Below are positions 33,780 through 42,924 of a DNA stretch of 64,000 bases, piece by piece. The DNA is taken from assembly GCF_000166275.1 (NCBI RefSeq), contig NZ_CM001023.1, forward strand, positions 4,570,501 through 4,634,500. Direction: 5' to 3'. The position numbers were made by a program, and so were the translations under genes. This DNA is from Algoriphagus machipongonensis. Lineage in GTDB: Bacteria; Bacteroidota; Bacteroidia; Cytophagales; Cyclobacteriaceae. Numbering within the stretch: the stretch's first letter is position 1; each line of letters starts with the position of its first letter. The notes below the pieces were generated by a model. It did no database searches and was not told the origin of the DNA. It saw only the letters and a program-made list of their open reading frames with translations.

Positions 33780-34538
33780 GTGTTTACTCGGAAAATTATA
33801 ACTTGGAATTGCAATGGAGCATTAAGAAATAAGTTTGAAACCTTATTGGATTTCAAAGCCGATATTCATGTAATCCAAGAATGTGAAAATCCAGTTGAAA
33901 CAAAACATGCAAAGTATAAAGAATGGGCCACTAACCATCTTTGAATTGGTGATACTAAAAATAAAGGAATTGGCATTTTTGCAAATATCGATGTAAAAAT
34001 TGAAAAACTTGATTGGTCAGATCTTTATGAAGACAAAAAAGTAAAGCACTTTTTACCATGTATTGTAAATCATGATTTTGAACTAATAGCGGTCTGGACC
34101 CACCGAAATAATTCCCCGACCACTGGGTACATAGGTCAATTGTGGAAATATCTTCAAATCCACAAATCGAAACTCCAAAAAAGTCTAATTATAGGAGATT
34201 TCAATAGCAATGTTTTTTGGGACAAAAAGCACCGATGGTGGAATCATTCTGACGTTGTTAGGGAGCTTAGAGAAATCGGGATCGAAAGCCTATATCATAA
34301 ATATTGGCTCGAAGAACAGGGCAAAGAAACTCGGCCCACACTTTTTCTTCAAAAAAACTTAAAAAAGCCGTATCACATTGATTACGTCTTTGGAAGTAGT
34401 GGTTTTCAAAACGGACTTATAAAAATGGAGATTGGAAATATGAATCAATGGCTCGGGATTAGTGACCATTTGCCTATCATTTGTGAATTTGATGAAGAGA
34501 AAATAACGCGTGCCAATCGAGTAGCAAACCCATACTAA
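33780..34538 (+). pseudogene. Endonuclease/exonuclease/phosphatase family gene interrupted by one TGA
   Basis: A single frame from GTG 33780 to 34538 encodes a continuous EEP-fold protein of about 252 residues except for a TGA at 33942-33944, where a Trp codon (TGG) would fit. Before the stop: IITWNCNGALRNKFETLL and IHVIQECENP (the EEP opening with Asn and metal Glu); after it: KGIGIFANIDVKIEKL, LIAVWTH, LIIGDFNSNVFWD (GDFN) and a final SDHLPIICEF (SDH). All catalytic motifs survive, so the break is recent, or read through, or a sequencing error. The 132-residue frame from 34140 is only the tail of this gene. Confidence 0.8.
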
Positions 34539-34700
34539 GCGTAGATTGTATCTACTCTTTTTTTATTTCATGGATTTATAGAAGGGATACTAAAACCTTT
34601 GCGGTTAAGAAAGGAATTAATAACTGATCGTGCCTTTGGCACTTTAGCCTATATAATGACCTTTTTACCCAGCATTACGCTTCGCTGATACTGGGTTGAT

Positions 34701-34737
34701 ACTAGTCGCACCTTTGGTGCTGAAGCACATTTGCGCC
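34701..34737. repeat. 37-bp direct repeat, copy 1
   Basis: Begins ACTAGTCGCACCTTTGGTGC and ends GAAGCACATTTGCGCC. Copy 2 at 34991-35027 differs at two positions. Each copy contains GTGC-TGAA-GCAC, a four-base-loop hairpin. Confidence 0.85.
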
Positions 34738-34990
34738 CCTCTCCGAGCGAAGACTAAGTGATTGACTAGGTGTAGACCTCGATAGCAATCGGGTGCAACT
34801 ACACCTTTTTATATTTTAAATATTTTAAAATTCCAGTGGGTTATAGTCCTGGATTTGTAATGAGTTCAACCCCTTTGGGGTTACGTTTCTGATATTCGTA
34901 TCGCATATCCACGGGTTTCACCCGTAGTGATTAAGAGGTTTGACCACTGCGTGGTCTTATAGTTGGATTAACACTAATGAAAGGAGATTA

Positions 34991-35027
34991 CTAGTCGCAC
35001 CTGTTGTGCTGAAGCACATTTGCGCCA
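34991..35027. repeat. 37-bp direct repeat, copy 2
   Basis: Matches 34701-34737 in the same orientation with two changes in the CCT-GTT-GTGC part. The hairpin TGTGC-TGAA-GCACA (35006-35019) is kept. Confidence 0.85.
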
Positions 35028-35083
35028 TTGTGGGCTTTGTGCACTTTGCTGTTAAAAAACACACCTAGGATTTTCATATCTGA

Positions 35084-35113
35084 ATTGCTTCTCCCGATTC
35101 TCGGGATCGCAAT
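35084..35113. repeat. Dispersed palindrome copy B (degraded)
   Basis: Same left arm and loop as 30984-31014, but the right arm is altered (TCGGGATCGCAAT), leaving the central CCCGA-TTC-TCGGG pairing and a weaker flank. Confidence 0.8.
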
Positions 35114-35439
35114 GACGGTTAAAAACTTTAAAAGTTAGCGCCCGTTATGTCGTCGCAACTTTGCGGGAGGCTTCAACGCTATCTTTTTGAGAAGTAATAA
35201 ACCTTCGAGGTTCATAAAACCTCAAAGGTTAGTATCATTTCGACTTGGAGTTTCCTATAAATACTCCTCCTTCTACATGCTAATTCAAACTCCTTTGAAA
35301 ATCTGAGTCCAGTTTGAATAATCCAATACATCTTATATTATTCTAGGTTCAAAATATCATTTTTATTAATTCAATATTAATATTCCAAGAAATTGACTAA
35401 CTTAATATGGATTACATTTTTACACTTAAATTCTTTATT

Positions 35440-36339
35440 ATGAAAAAATTACTGTTTTCCATTCCATTTTTCCTCTTACTTATTTCTACACCAGCAAAAT
35501 GCCAATACTTTACTTTTGGGACAGGTTTTAAATGCAGCGTAGATTCCACTTTAGAGGATTCCTATACTAATGCCAAAAAGCAAATTGCTGCGACCTTAGC
35601 AGACTTACAAGCAAACGGAGAATTGTATAGCTATGATGTAGATTATCATAAAGACAAATTTGATGATGCGCCTGACTCCACACATTTTATGGTGATGATG
35701 TATGCTTTAGAAGAAACTGAATTTAAAACTACCACCAATGCCTGGGAAAAGGAAAATCCTGAAGTGCTGAAGTTTCTCACAGGTGTTTGTCCTTCAAGGT
35801 CAGATGAAAAATTTGGAGAAAGAACCAGTTTCCTTCCGATTATCAGACACCCTTATGCCGCAGTTGACAATATTGAACACATAGATGTTATGCCAGACCC
35901 AAGCTTGGAATACAATATTGTAATTGATTACACCAGCTTCGTCAAGCCTGAAGGAGTGGAAGGTCACACCCATGAAATTGATCCCAAATCCCTTAATTTT
36001 GGATTGGCTGAAATAGGCAGGTTAATGAATCTTCATGCAGGTGCCGGAATCCCAAAAGAGAATATCAATATCGTGGTGGCAGTTCATGGAATGGCTTCTG
36101 AATCATTTTTGAATAATGAAGCTTACTTGGAAGAGCATAAAACAGATAACCCCAACATTGCGCTGCTAGAAGAATTAAATGATGCTGGAGTGAAATTTTT
36201 GATGTGTGGACAATCTTTAGGATCCACCAAAAAATCAGAGCTTCTTCCATTCGCCAATATCACATTTACAGCACAGACCACGCTAAGTGAATATCAGTCT
36301 AAGGGCTATGCACTTAAAGTCATCAAGAATAACGATTAA
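35440..36339 (+). CDS. Exported DsrE-like protein
   Basis: About 299 residues from ATG 35440 (MKKLLFSIPFFLLLISTPAKCQ, signal peptide); the longer frame from 35407 adds 11 residues of no value. The C-terminal third (INIVVAVHGMASESFLN...IALLEELNDAGVKFLMCGQSL...LLPFANITFTAQTTLSEYQSKGYALKVI) fits the DsrE/DsrF-like fold, with a Cys in MCGQS where sulfur-transfer relatives have their active cysteine. The N-terminal part is unassigned. Being exported, it is unlikely to be a classical sulfurtransferase; function unknown. Ends at a bidirectional terminator facing the sulfatase gene. Confidence 0.78.
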   Translation: MKKLLFSIPFFLLLISTPAKCQYFTFGTGFKCSVDSTLEDSYTNAKKQIAATLADLQANGELYSYDVDYHKDKFDDAPDSTHFMVMMYALEETEFKTTTNAWEKENPEVLKFLTGVCPSRSDEKFGERTSFLPIIRHPYAAVDNIEHIDVMPDPSLEYNIVIDYTSFVKPEGVEGHTHEIDPKSLNFGLAEIGRLMNLHAGAGIPKENINIVVAVHGMASESFLNNEAYLEEHKTDNPNIALLEELNDAGVKFLMCGQSLGSTKKSELLPFANITFTAQTTLSEYQSKGYALKVIKNND

Positions 36340-36389
36340 AATACTATTGCTTTTCGATTGGAGAGTAACTCAATAACTATTGAATTTTA

Positions 36390-36420
36390 AAAGCTCCAGG
36401 TTTCATAAACCTGGAGCTTT
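36390..36420. terminator. Bidirectional terminator between DsrE-like and sulfatase genes
   Basis: Fourteen-pair perfect stem AAAGCTCCAGGTTT / AAACCTGGAGCTTT with loop CAT, T-rich on both sides, between convergent stop codons. Confidence 0.92.
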
Positions 36421-36425
36421 CTTAT

Positions 36426-37988
36426 TTATTCAACAAAACCAATTTGCTTCCACTCACCCTCAATTGGGTCATTTTGCTGTGGAGCTCCGGGAGTACTTCT
36501 GCCCTCTTTGATGTATTTGCTTAAAAGGGATTTTAGCGAAGCTACTTTCTCAGGGTTTTCGGCTTGGAGGTTGGTAGTCTCGCCAGGATCGGAAGCTAAG
36601 TTATATAACTGTACTTCGGGAAGGTCGGCCTCTGCAGGGTCACCTGGTTTAGGAAAACTCCAGCCTCCGGAACCTTTGGCCATGATGAGTTTCCAGTCAC
36701 CCTGTCTGATTGCAAAGCTACCATTGATAGAATGGGCGACTGTAGCTTCTCGGAATTGATTCACTTGCTTATCCGCATCAAACAACTCCACTAGACTGTA
36801 GCTATCTTCTCCTTCATTATCCTTCAATTTGTAATTTGTAATCTCGGCACCAGTTGCCATTACGTCTGTGAGACAAATCGTTTGATCTCTAGATGTGCCA
36901 GCTTTTATCTTTGCAGGCCACTTAGCAATAAAAGGAACCCGATGACCTCCTTCGAAAGCGTCAGCCTTATGTCCTCTGTAAATGTAACTAGAGAAATGAC
37001 CTGCTGCCTGCATCACATCCAAACCAGCAGCCGGAGAGCCACCATTGTCGGAGGTAAAAATAACCAAGGTGTTCTCTTCTATGCCGGCATTTTTGATGGC
37101 TGTATTCACCTGACCAATATAATCATCGATCATCATCATAAAGTCACCAAATGGAGCCACACCACTTTTACCTTGCCATTCTTCTGGAGGTAAAATAGGT
37201 GTGTGAGGAGAAGGTAAAGCTAGGTATAGGAAAAATGGTTTTTCTTCTTTTGCCTGGTCTGTGATATACTGAATAGATCTTTCGAAAAAATTCGGAGTGA
37301 CTTCCTCATGCACAAAATCCGGGGAAGTTGGCCCCTCTCTCCACCAAGAATATTTCCCAGAGTTGACTGTAACTGTATCTGGAATGGCTGTAACCTTTCC
37401 ATTTTCTACATAGACATAAGGCGCCATATCTAGCGAACCTGAATGTCCATAGGCATAATCAAATCCCAGATCATTTGGCGTATGGGTGACAGATTTAGTG
37501 AAGTCCAATTGGTCAAAATCCTTTGGATCCCAACCCTCTCCTTTTATCGTGTCTTCCCCTTTCAAAGCCCAATCCCAACCTAAATGCCATTTACCAATGA
37601 ATGCTGTTTGATAACCGGAATTTTTCATCACATCAGCGATGGTCGTCCGATCATCTTCTATCAAAGCTTTAGATTTTCCAGTCAATACCCCAGACTTCAA
37701 TTTACTTCTCCAGTTATACCTTCCTGTCAAAAATCCATATCTGGTGGGAGTACAAACTGCCGAAGGGGTATGTGCATCGGTAAACTTCATTCCTTCTGCA
37801 GCTAGCTGATCAATATGCGGCGTCGGGATTTTACCATCTGGATTGAAAGCCCTGATATCCCCATATCCCAGATCATCTGCAAGAATCACAATGACATTTG
37901 GGAGTTTTTCTTCCGCTGGTTCTTGGTTAGAACAGGAGGAAAAAAAGGAAATTAGCGTCAGACAAATAAATGAATAAAGATTGCGCAT
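36426..37988 (-). CDS. Sulfatase (type I, formylglycine-dependent) lipoprotein
   Basis: About 520 residues from ATG 37988 (MRNLYSF...), with lipobox FFSSC at Cys19. The catalytic motif is C79-T-P-T-R83 (SAVCTPTRYGFLTGR), whose Cys is converted to formylglycine by a maturase; the metal block VIVILADDLGYGD (about 32-44) and KWHLG with FTSDNGG further on complete the alkaline-phosphatase-like site. It removes sulfate esters, probably from polysaccharide. It lies 58 bases after the GH76 gene on the same strand, suggesting joint use on a sulfated or mixed glycan. No maturase is in this window. Confidence 0.93.
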   Translation of the reverse strand: MRNLYSFICLTLISFFSSCSNQEPAEEKLPNVIVILADDLGYGDIRAFNPDGKIPTPHIDQLAAEGMKFTDAHTPSAVCTPTRYGFLTGRYNWRSKLKSGVLTGKSKALIEDDRTTIADVMKNSGYQTAFIGKWHLGWDWALKGEDTIKGEGWDPKDFDQLDFTKSVTHTPNDLGFDYAYGHSGSLDMAPYVYVENGKVTAIPDTVTVNSGKYSWWREGPTSPDFVHEEVTPNFFERSIQYITDQAKEEKPFFLYLALPSPHTPILPPEEWQGKSGVAPFGDFMMMIDDYIGQVNTAIKNAGIEENTLVIFTSDNGGSPAAGLDVMQAAGHFSSYIYRGHKADAFEGGHRVPFIAKWPAKIKAGTSRDQTICLTDVMATGAEITNYKLKDNEGEDSYSLVELFDADKQVNQFREATVAHSINGSFAIRQGDWKLIMAKGSGGWSFPKPGDPAEADLPEVQLYNLASDPGETTNLQAENPEKVASLKSLLSKYIKEGRSTPGAPQQNDPIEGEWKQIGFVE

Positions 37989-38046
37989 GCTAAAAAACAA
38001 TTTTATTGAAAGCACAATTTAGGGCATTCGCCTAAATTTCCTAGAT

Positions 38047-39474
38047 TTAATTTTCCATTTCATACCGGGATAGTATGGCATATTCAGCTGCAAAGGTAAA
38101 ATTAAACATCCCTTCGGTAGTATTCTTCGACTTATCCTCATTCCAGCCTTTTAGTAGATCAGTTGGTAAAAATCCATTATACAGGAAATTATCATATCCA
38201 TAATCCAAATTTTGCTGAAATGAATCGATGTATTTCGCGGCTGGCTTATATGCAGGATAAACATCCACAAAGGCCCGCATTAAAACCCCATTGAACCAAT
38301 TTCTAAACCCATCTACTTCATAGGAATAGTATCCAGGAACTGATTGATCCAATTTTGTAAAAAACTTAAAACTGGCATCAGCCAATTTCTTCGCATCTTT
38401 CAAAAAACGCTTTTCACCGGTAGCTCTGAATAAATCGGCAGCTCCGGAAAGCATAGTACCACTGTTATAGGTAAATTCCGTTCCCACCGCATCCGTACAA
38501 CTAATACCTACACGGTATATCACTCCATCGATCATTTCAGTTTTAGGTTTATCTGGAGTGCATCCTCCCATCATATCCACATAGACTCCATCTTTCCCTA
38601 ACAATTCATTTTTTTGCCAATCATATACCTTTTTCGCAAACTCTAAATAGTAATCACTTTTAGGAACCTGAGTGGTCAACCGCGTCTGTTGATCCTCTGG
38701 ATCAATATAGCGCTTGGTAATCTCATCATCTTTTCCTTGGTAAATTTCATGTAGCCACACTAGCGGACTAACCATAGGGCCATTACTACAGGAATGTTTG
38801 GTGACATAGCCCGGTCCCCAGGTGATACCACCTCGTTCCTTTCCATTTTCATCCAAAGTGGTATCCCATCCATCTAAAACATAGGCAGTCAAATACTCTG
38901 CTTTTTCTAAGTAGGAAGGATTGTTTGTTATTTTATATGATTCAAGTAACTCCCGAACCAACCACATCTGATCATCATACACATTTTCAATCCCTTCCAC
39001 TTTGGCTGTTCCTTTGGTATTTCCGCGGTTAACTCCATAAACTGACCATTCCTTTGTTTGGGTATAGGATGTTAAAGTAAATGTGCCAAGATAATAATCA
39101 ATGTTATCATAAAGCTCTGCCAACAATTCGGAGTATTTAGAATAATTAGCATCATAAAGCTCTTCATTACCATGTTCCTTTTGGACCTGTAAACCATGGA
39201 GAATCGCATTTACAGACTCAATAGCAGAGGAATACATCCATACACTTCCAGTCTCCTCAGAACTATTCTTTGTATAAGGGTTATAGAATCTAGCCATCGC
39301 CATTTCTTCACCTTTAAAATGGGATGAAACTGCCTCATCAATTAATTCCATGGCTCGTTGGAGATTTTTTTCAGAAAGACTGGGGTCCTTTTTATCGAAT
39401 TGTAAGCTTGATGCCATTGCTGTATTGACAAGCATCAGTAAAAAAAGACAAGAGCTGGTAACAATAAATTTCAT
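38047..39474 (-). CDS. Secreted glycoside hydrolase family 76-like protein
   Basis: A 475-residue exported protein (signal peptide ending about AMA-S, residue 22). It has the alpha/alpha-barrel look of GH76 (alternating helices, many Trp/Tyr) and the paired acidic residues in ENVYDDQMWLVRELL (about 163-177), matching the catalytic Asp-Asp of alpha-1,6-mannanases; GMFNFTFAAEYAILSRYE closes the barrel. It would cut alpha-mannan-type chains, although GH76 relatives with other actions are known. First gene of a pair with the sulfatase. No T9SS sorting domain or lipobox is visible. Confidence 0.8.
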   Translation of the reverse strand: MKFIVTSSCLFLLMLVNTAMASSLQFDKKDPSLSEKNLQRAMELIDEAVSSHFKGEEMAMARFYNPYTKNSSEETGSVWMYSSAIESVNAILHGLQVQKEHGNEELYDANYSKYSELLAELYDNIDYYLGTFTLTSYTQTKEWSVYGVNRGNTKGTAKVEGIENVYDDQMWLVRELLESYKITNNPSYLEKAEYLTAYVLDGWDTTLDENGKERGGITWGPGYVTKHSCSNGPMVSPLVWLHEIYQGKDDEITKRYIDPEDQQTRLTTQVPKSDYYLEFAKKVYDWQKNELLGKDGVYVDMMGGCTPDKPKTEMIDGVIYRVGISCTDAVGTEFTYNSGTMLSGAADLFRATGEKRFLKDAKKLADASFKFFTKLDQSVPGYYSYEVDGFRNWFNGVLMRAFVDVYPAYKPAAKYIDSFQQNLDYGYDNFLYNGFLPTDLLKGWNEDKSKNTTEGMFNFTFAAEYAILSRYEMEN

Positions 39475-39807
39475 TTTGGGATATCTCTTTTTGAAAAGAA
39501 TAAACTGAGTTTTTTTAATGGTAAATCACCTTTGTGAGTTTTAAATCACGTAAATAAGCCTGAATTAAGAAATTTATATTTGACCTGTGGTAGGCATTTA
39601 TGAAGTAGAATTAGAATCCAATTCTAAAATGAGCCCCGCTTTATTTCCTAGCAGACTTTTAGAAAAACTATATTTCAATGCTTGAATTGCTGTCATCCCT
39701 AGCTAAAATTGGCTTGCAGGGAGATGTTAGTAAAAGTAGAGACAAAAAAAACCACAACTCTTTCGAGTCGTGGTTCTATAAATAGGTCTATTGTAAAAAC
39801 GTGTTAT
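39475..39807. other. Intergenic region upstream of GH76 and downstream of atpG
   Basis: Holds the ATP synthase operon terminator and the leader of the GH76 gene. No coding frame or RNA gene is seen and no clear TAnnTTTG promoter was found. Confidence 0.55.
39744..39775 (-). terminator. Terminator of the ATP synthase operon
   Basis: On the minus strand AACCACGACTC, loop GAAA, GAGTTGTGGTT (one wobble) followed by seven or more T. Confidence 0.92.
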
Positions 39808-40677
39808 TTACCCAAGCGCATTGGCCCCAGCAACAATCTCAAGGATTTCGTTGGTAATGGCCGCTTGACGGGATCTATTGTACATTAATCGAAGTTCTTT
39901 AAGCAAATCACCAGCATTATCTGTCGCTTTATCCATTGCTGTCATTCTAGCTCCATGCTCAGATGCATTACTTTCTAAAACAGCTTTGTAAAGTTGGATT
40001 TTCAAGGATGTTGGCACCAATTCCTCAATGATATAAGCTCTTGAAGGTTCTAAGATATAGTCAACATCAGCTGCTTTCTCCTCTGCAGTATTTTCTTCCT
40101 TAGCCATTGGTAAAAACTGCTCTGTTCTGACGATCTGAGTAGCAACATTTTTGAATTCGTTGTAGACTACATAAACCTGATCGTATTCACCTTCTACAAA
40201 TGATTTCATCGCAAACTCTGCTGCTTTACGAACATTTTCGAAAGTTAAATCTTGGAATATGGTGAAATAGTCAGAGATGACATTGTGACCAGCTTTCAAG
40301 AAATACTCATTAGATTTCTTACCTAATGGTAAAATGGTTATATCCTTACCAACAAATTGATTTTTGATCGCTGCATTTGTTGCCTTAATGATGTTGGTAT
40401 TAAAGGCACCGCACAATCCCTTATCAGAAGTAACAGGGATAATAAGTACTTTCTTCACCTCACGTTTTTGGGCATAAACAACATCAGCAGAGCCTTCAGA
40501 CGCTGCAGAGACATTGTTCAGGATATTAGTCAACTTCTGAGAATAAGGACGCATTTGGATAATTTTATCCTGCGCTCTTCTCAGCTTAGCCGCAGACACC
40601 ATTTTCATTGCTTTGGTAATCTGCTGGGTAGAAACTACCGAGTTAATTCTTTCCTTTACTTCCTTAAGGTTAGCCAT
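39808..40677 (-). CDS. atpG: ATP synthase gamma subunit
   Basis: A 289-residue F1 central stalk subunit. The N-terminal coiled coil LKEVKERINSVVSTQQITKAMKMVSAAKLRRAQD and the C-terminal ARMTAMDKATDNAGDLLKELRLMYNRSRQAAITNEILEIVAGANAL are diagnostic; the middle SDKGLCGAFNTNI is the Rossmann-like head. It couples ring rotation to catalysis in alpha3beta3. It ends the operon here and is separated from atpA by 66 bases with a hairpin. Because atpD and atpC are absent from this cluster, gamma is followed by a terminator instead of the beta subunit gene. Confidence 0.97.
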   Translation of the reverse strand: MANLKEVKERINSVVSTQQITKAMKMVSAAKLRRAQDKIIQMRPYSQKLTNILNNVSAASEGSADVVYAQKREVKKVLIIPVTSDKGLCGAFNTNIIKATNAAIKNQFVGKDITILPLGKKSNEYFLKAGHNVISDYFTIFQDLTFENVRKAAEFAMKSFVEGEYDQVYVVYNEFKNVATQIVRTEQFLPMAKEENTAEEKAADVDYILEPSRAYIIEELVPTSLKIQLYKAVLESNASEHGARMTAMDKATDNAGDLLKELRLMYNRSRQAAITNEILEIVAGANALG

Positions 40678-40705
40678 CAGTGATTGCTTTGTAAGCTATA
40701 GTAAT

Positions 40706-40729
40706 TCCGGCAGGCCAAAGCCTACCGGA
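40706..40729 (-). promoter_or_regulatory. Intercistronic hairpin between atpA and atpG
   Basis: On the minus strand TCCGGTAGGC, loop TTTG, GCCTGCCGGA forms ten pairs (one G-T). No T-run follows, so it is more likely an RNA-stability or processing element, or a weak attenuator, than a full terminator. Confidence 0.65.
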
Positions 40730-40743
40730 TTTTGAAGATTAAA

Positions 40744-42318
40744 TTATGCGTATTTTGGAGCTAGCTCCGCAGCTGCTTTCGCAAGGATTTCACCTGCTCC
40801 GTTTATGTCGCCTTTTGAGATCAACTCCAATGCTTCTGGGTAAGAAGTATCTAGCAATACATAAAACTCTTTTTCAAATGCTCTTGCCTTACTTACAGGA
40901 ACTGAATCCATCAATCCTTTAGTAGAAGCATAAATGATCGCTACTTGATGAGCAACAGGAACTGGAGAATATTGAGGCTGCTTCAAGATCTCTTGGTTTC
41001 TTCTACCTCTTTCGATAGTTCTCTTAGTAGTTGCATCAAGGTCAGAACCAAACTTAGCAAATGCTTCCAATTCACGGAACTGAGCTTGATCAAGCTTCAA
41101 TGTACCTGCTACTTTTTTCATGGATTTGATCTGTGCGTTACCACCTACTCTAGATACCGAAATACCCACGTTAATTGCAGGACGGATACCGGAGTTGAAA
41201 AGGTTTGTTTCCAAGAAGATCTGTCCATCAGTAATGGAAATCACGTTTGTTGGAATATAAGCAGAAACGTCACCAGCTTGAGTTTCGATAATTGGAAGGG
41301 CGGTCAAAGAACCACCACCTTTTACCAAATGCTTGATGGAGTCTGGCAAGTCATTCATTTGAGATGCAATCTCATCTGATTTATTGATTTTCGCCGCTCT
41401 CTCTAACAATCTTGAGTGAAGGTAGAAAACGTCACCTGGATATGCTTCACGTCCTGGAGGTCTTCTTAGCAAAAGAGAAACTTCACGATAAGCAACAGCT
41501 TGCTTAGAAAGGTCATCATATACTACCAAAGCAGGACGACCTGTATCTCTGAAGAATTCACCGATAGCAGCACCAGTAAATGGAGCAAAGAACTGCATTG
41601 GAGCAGGATCAGATGCTGCAGCAGAAACAACTACTGTGTAAGGAAGGGCTCCTCCTTTTTCAAGGGCAGCTACCACGTTTGCAACAGTAGAAGCTTTTTG
41701 ACCTATGGCTACATAGATACAAAATACTGCTTCACCTCTATCATAAAATTCTTTTTGATTCAAGATAGCATCAATAACCACAGCAGTTTTACCTGTTTGA
41801 CGGTCACCAATTACTAATTCTCTTTGTCCTCTACCGATTGGGATCATGGCATCGATAGACTTGATACCAGTTTGAAGTGGTTCGGTTACTGGCTGTCTGT
41901 AAATTACACCTGGTGCTTTACGCTCCAAAGGCATATCGTACAATTCTCCAGTGATTGGTCCTTTTCCATCAATTGGATTACCCAAAGTATCAACAACACG
42001 ACCAAGCATTCCTTCACCTACATTGAGGGAAGCAATTTTCTTAGTTCTTTTTACAGTATCTCCTTCTTTGATCTCCTTAGAGTCACCGAAAAGTACCGCT
42101 CCAACATTGTCCTCTTCAAGGTTAAGCACCATTGCTTTCAGACCATTGTCGAACTCGATCAATTCACCAGCCTGAGCCTTAGAAAGTCCATAGATACGTG
42201 CTACACCGTCCCCTACTTGAAGGACTGTACCCACTTCTTCAAGTTCCGCTTGAGTTCTTGCACCTGAAAGCTGCTCTCTCAAGATCGCTGAAACTTCATC
42301 TGGTCTTACTTCTGCCAT
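40744..42318 (-). CDS. atpA: ATP synthase alpha subunit
   Basis: A 524-residue F1 subunit. The P-loop is GDRQTGKT (about 172-179), the non-catalytic site nucleotide binder; the N-terminal [14 protein letters not shown], the [43 protein letters not shown] block and [11 protein letters not shown] are strongly conserved. It forms the alternating ring with the beta subunit, which is encoded elsewhere. Long frames on the opposite strand (for example 40945-41379) are shadows of its biased codons. Confidence 0.98.
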   Translation of the reverse strand: MAEVRPDEVSAILREQLSGARTQAELEEVGTVLQVGDGVARIYGLSKAQAGELIEFDNGLKAMVLNLEEDNVGAVLFGDSKEIKEGDTVKRTKKIASLNVGEGMLGRVVDTLGNPIDGKGPITGELYDMPLERKAPGVIYRQPVTEPLQTGIKSIDAMIPIGRGQRELVIGDRQTGKTAVVIDAILNQKEFYDRGEAVFCIYVAIGQKASTVANVVAALEKGGALPYTVVVSAAASDPAPMQFFAPFTGAAIGEFFRDTGRPALVVYDDLSKQAVAYREVSLLLRRPPGREAYPGDVFYLHSRLLERAAKINKSDEIASQMNDLPDSIKHLVKGGGSLTALPIIETQAGDVSAYIPTNVISITDGQIFLETNLFNSGIRPAINVGISVSRVGGNAQIKSMKKVAGTLKLDQAQFRELEAFAKFGSDLDATTKRTIERGRRNQEILKQPQYSPVPVAHQVAIIYASTKGLMDSVPVSKARAFEKEFYVLLDTSYPEALELISKGDINGAGEILAKAAAELAPKYA

Positions 42319-42351
42319 GATATGATAAGATTATGATTATTGCTTTTTGTT

Positions 42352-42915
42352 TTAATACTGTTTTTCGTAATGATTCTGGGTAAACTGAGCTTTCAATACT
42401 CTCAATTTACTACTCAATGAATCATCAAGTTGTTTGTCATTCACTTTAAGAACAAACCCACCGATAATTTCTGGGTTGATTTTTTCTACAAGCTGCACAT
42501 CCGTCATTCCTGAAAGCTCCTTCACCACTTCGATAAATTCAGCTCTTTGCTTATCATCGATAGCGAAAGTAGTCGTCACTTCGGCTACTTGGATGGACTC
42601 ATGAATGTTATATTGCATTTCAAACTCTCTAGCCACATCGACTAGAATTGCTTCACGGTTTTTTCTTGAAATGATCTCGAAAAACTTCAAAGTCATTTCT
42701 TGAGTTGTCTTTTCAGGAAAAAGCGCTTTCAAAACATTCAGCTTCTTTTCAGAATTGACAATAGGATTTTTCAGCAAAAGCACCAAGTCAAAATTGCTTT
42801 TCGCCATTGATGTTAATTTCTGGAAATCCTTATGAACCTCCTCAAGCTTTCCCTTCTCTAAGGAAAGCTCCATAATAGACTTGGCATATCGGGATGCTAC
42901 TCTATGGTTTGACAT
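42352..42915 (-). CDS. atpH: ATP synthase delta subunit
   Basis: A 187-residue peripheral stalk subunit (OSCP type). VASRYAKSIMELSLEKGKLEEV opens the N-terminal helical domain that caps the alpha ring, and INPEIIGGFVLKVNDKQLDDSLSSKLRVLK closes the C-terminal domain that meets subunit b. It follows atpF by nine bases and precedes atpA by 33. Normal length. Confidence 0.95.
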   Translation of the reverse strand: MSNHRVASRYAKSIMELSLEKGKLEEVHKDFQKLTSMAKSNFDLVLLLKNPIVNSEKKLNVLKALFPEKTTQEMTLKFFEIISRKNREAILVDVAREFEMQYNIHESIQVAEVTTTFAIDDKQRAEFIEVVKELSGMTDVQLVEKINPEIIGGFVLKVNDKQLDDSLSSKLRVLKAQFTQNHYEKQY

Positions 42916-42924
42916 GGAGGCAAA

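Larger units (their letters stand above)
34630..35230. repeat. Array of triloop mini-palindromes
   Basis: Perfect arms with three-base loops at 34630-34642 (GTGCC-TTT-GGCAC), 34708-34720 (GCACC-TTT-GGTGC), 34868-34882 (AACCCC-TTT-GGGGTT), 34911-34925 (ACGGGT-TTC-ACCCGT), 34942-34956 (GACCAC-TGC-GTGGTC), 35200-35212 (AACCT-TCG-AGGTT) and 35218-35230 (AACCT-CAA-AGGTT). Spacing is irregular and arm sequences differ. Confidence 0.8.
34539..35439. other. Non-coding, hairpin-rich region
   Basis: About 900 bases with no credible gene. It holds at least seven short palindromes with 5-6-base arms and three-base loops, a 37-base direct repeat (34701-34737 and 34991-35027, two mismatches) and the second copy of the dispersed palindrome (35084-35113). 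The last 150 bases are AT-rich and probably carry the promoter of the DsrE-like gene. Confidence 0.75.

Noticed and set aside
34140..34538. 132-residue frame as an independent gene
   Set aside because: It is the in-frame tail of the nuclease-family gene beginning at 33780; it lacks the N-terminal half of the fold.
34539..35439. CRISPR array
   Set aside because: The repeats are of different sequence and irregular spacing, only one 37-base unit occurs twice, and no cas gene is nearby.
40945..42267. Long plus-strand frames over atpA (144, 105, 147 residues)
   Set aside because: They are antisense shadows of a strongly codon-biased gene with Ser/Tyr/Phe-rich products and no start context.
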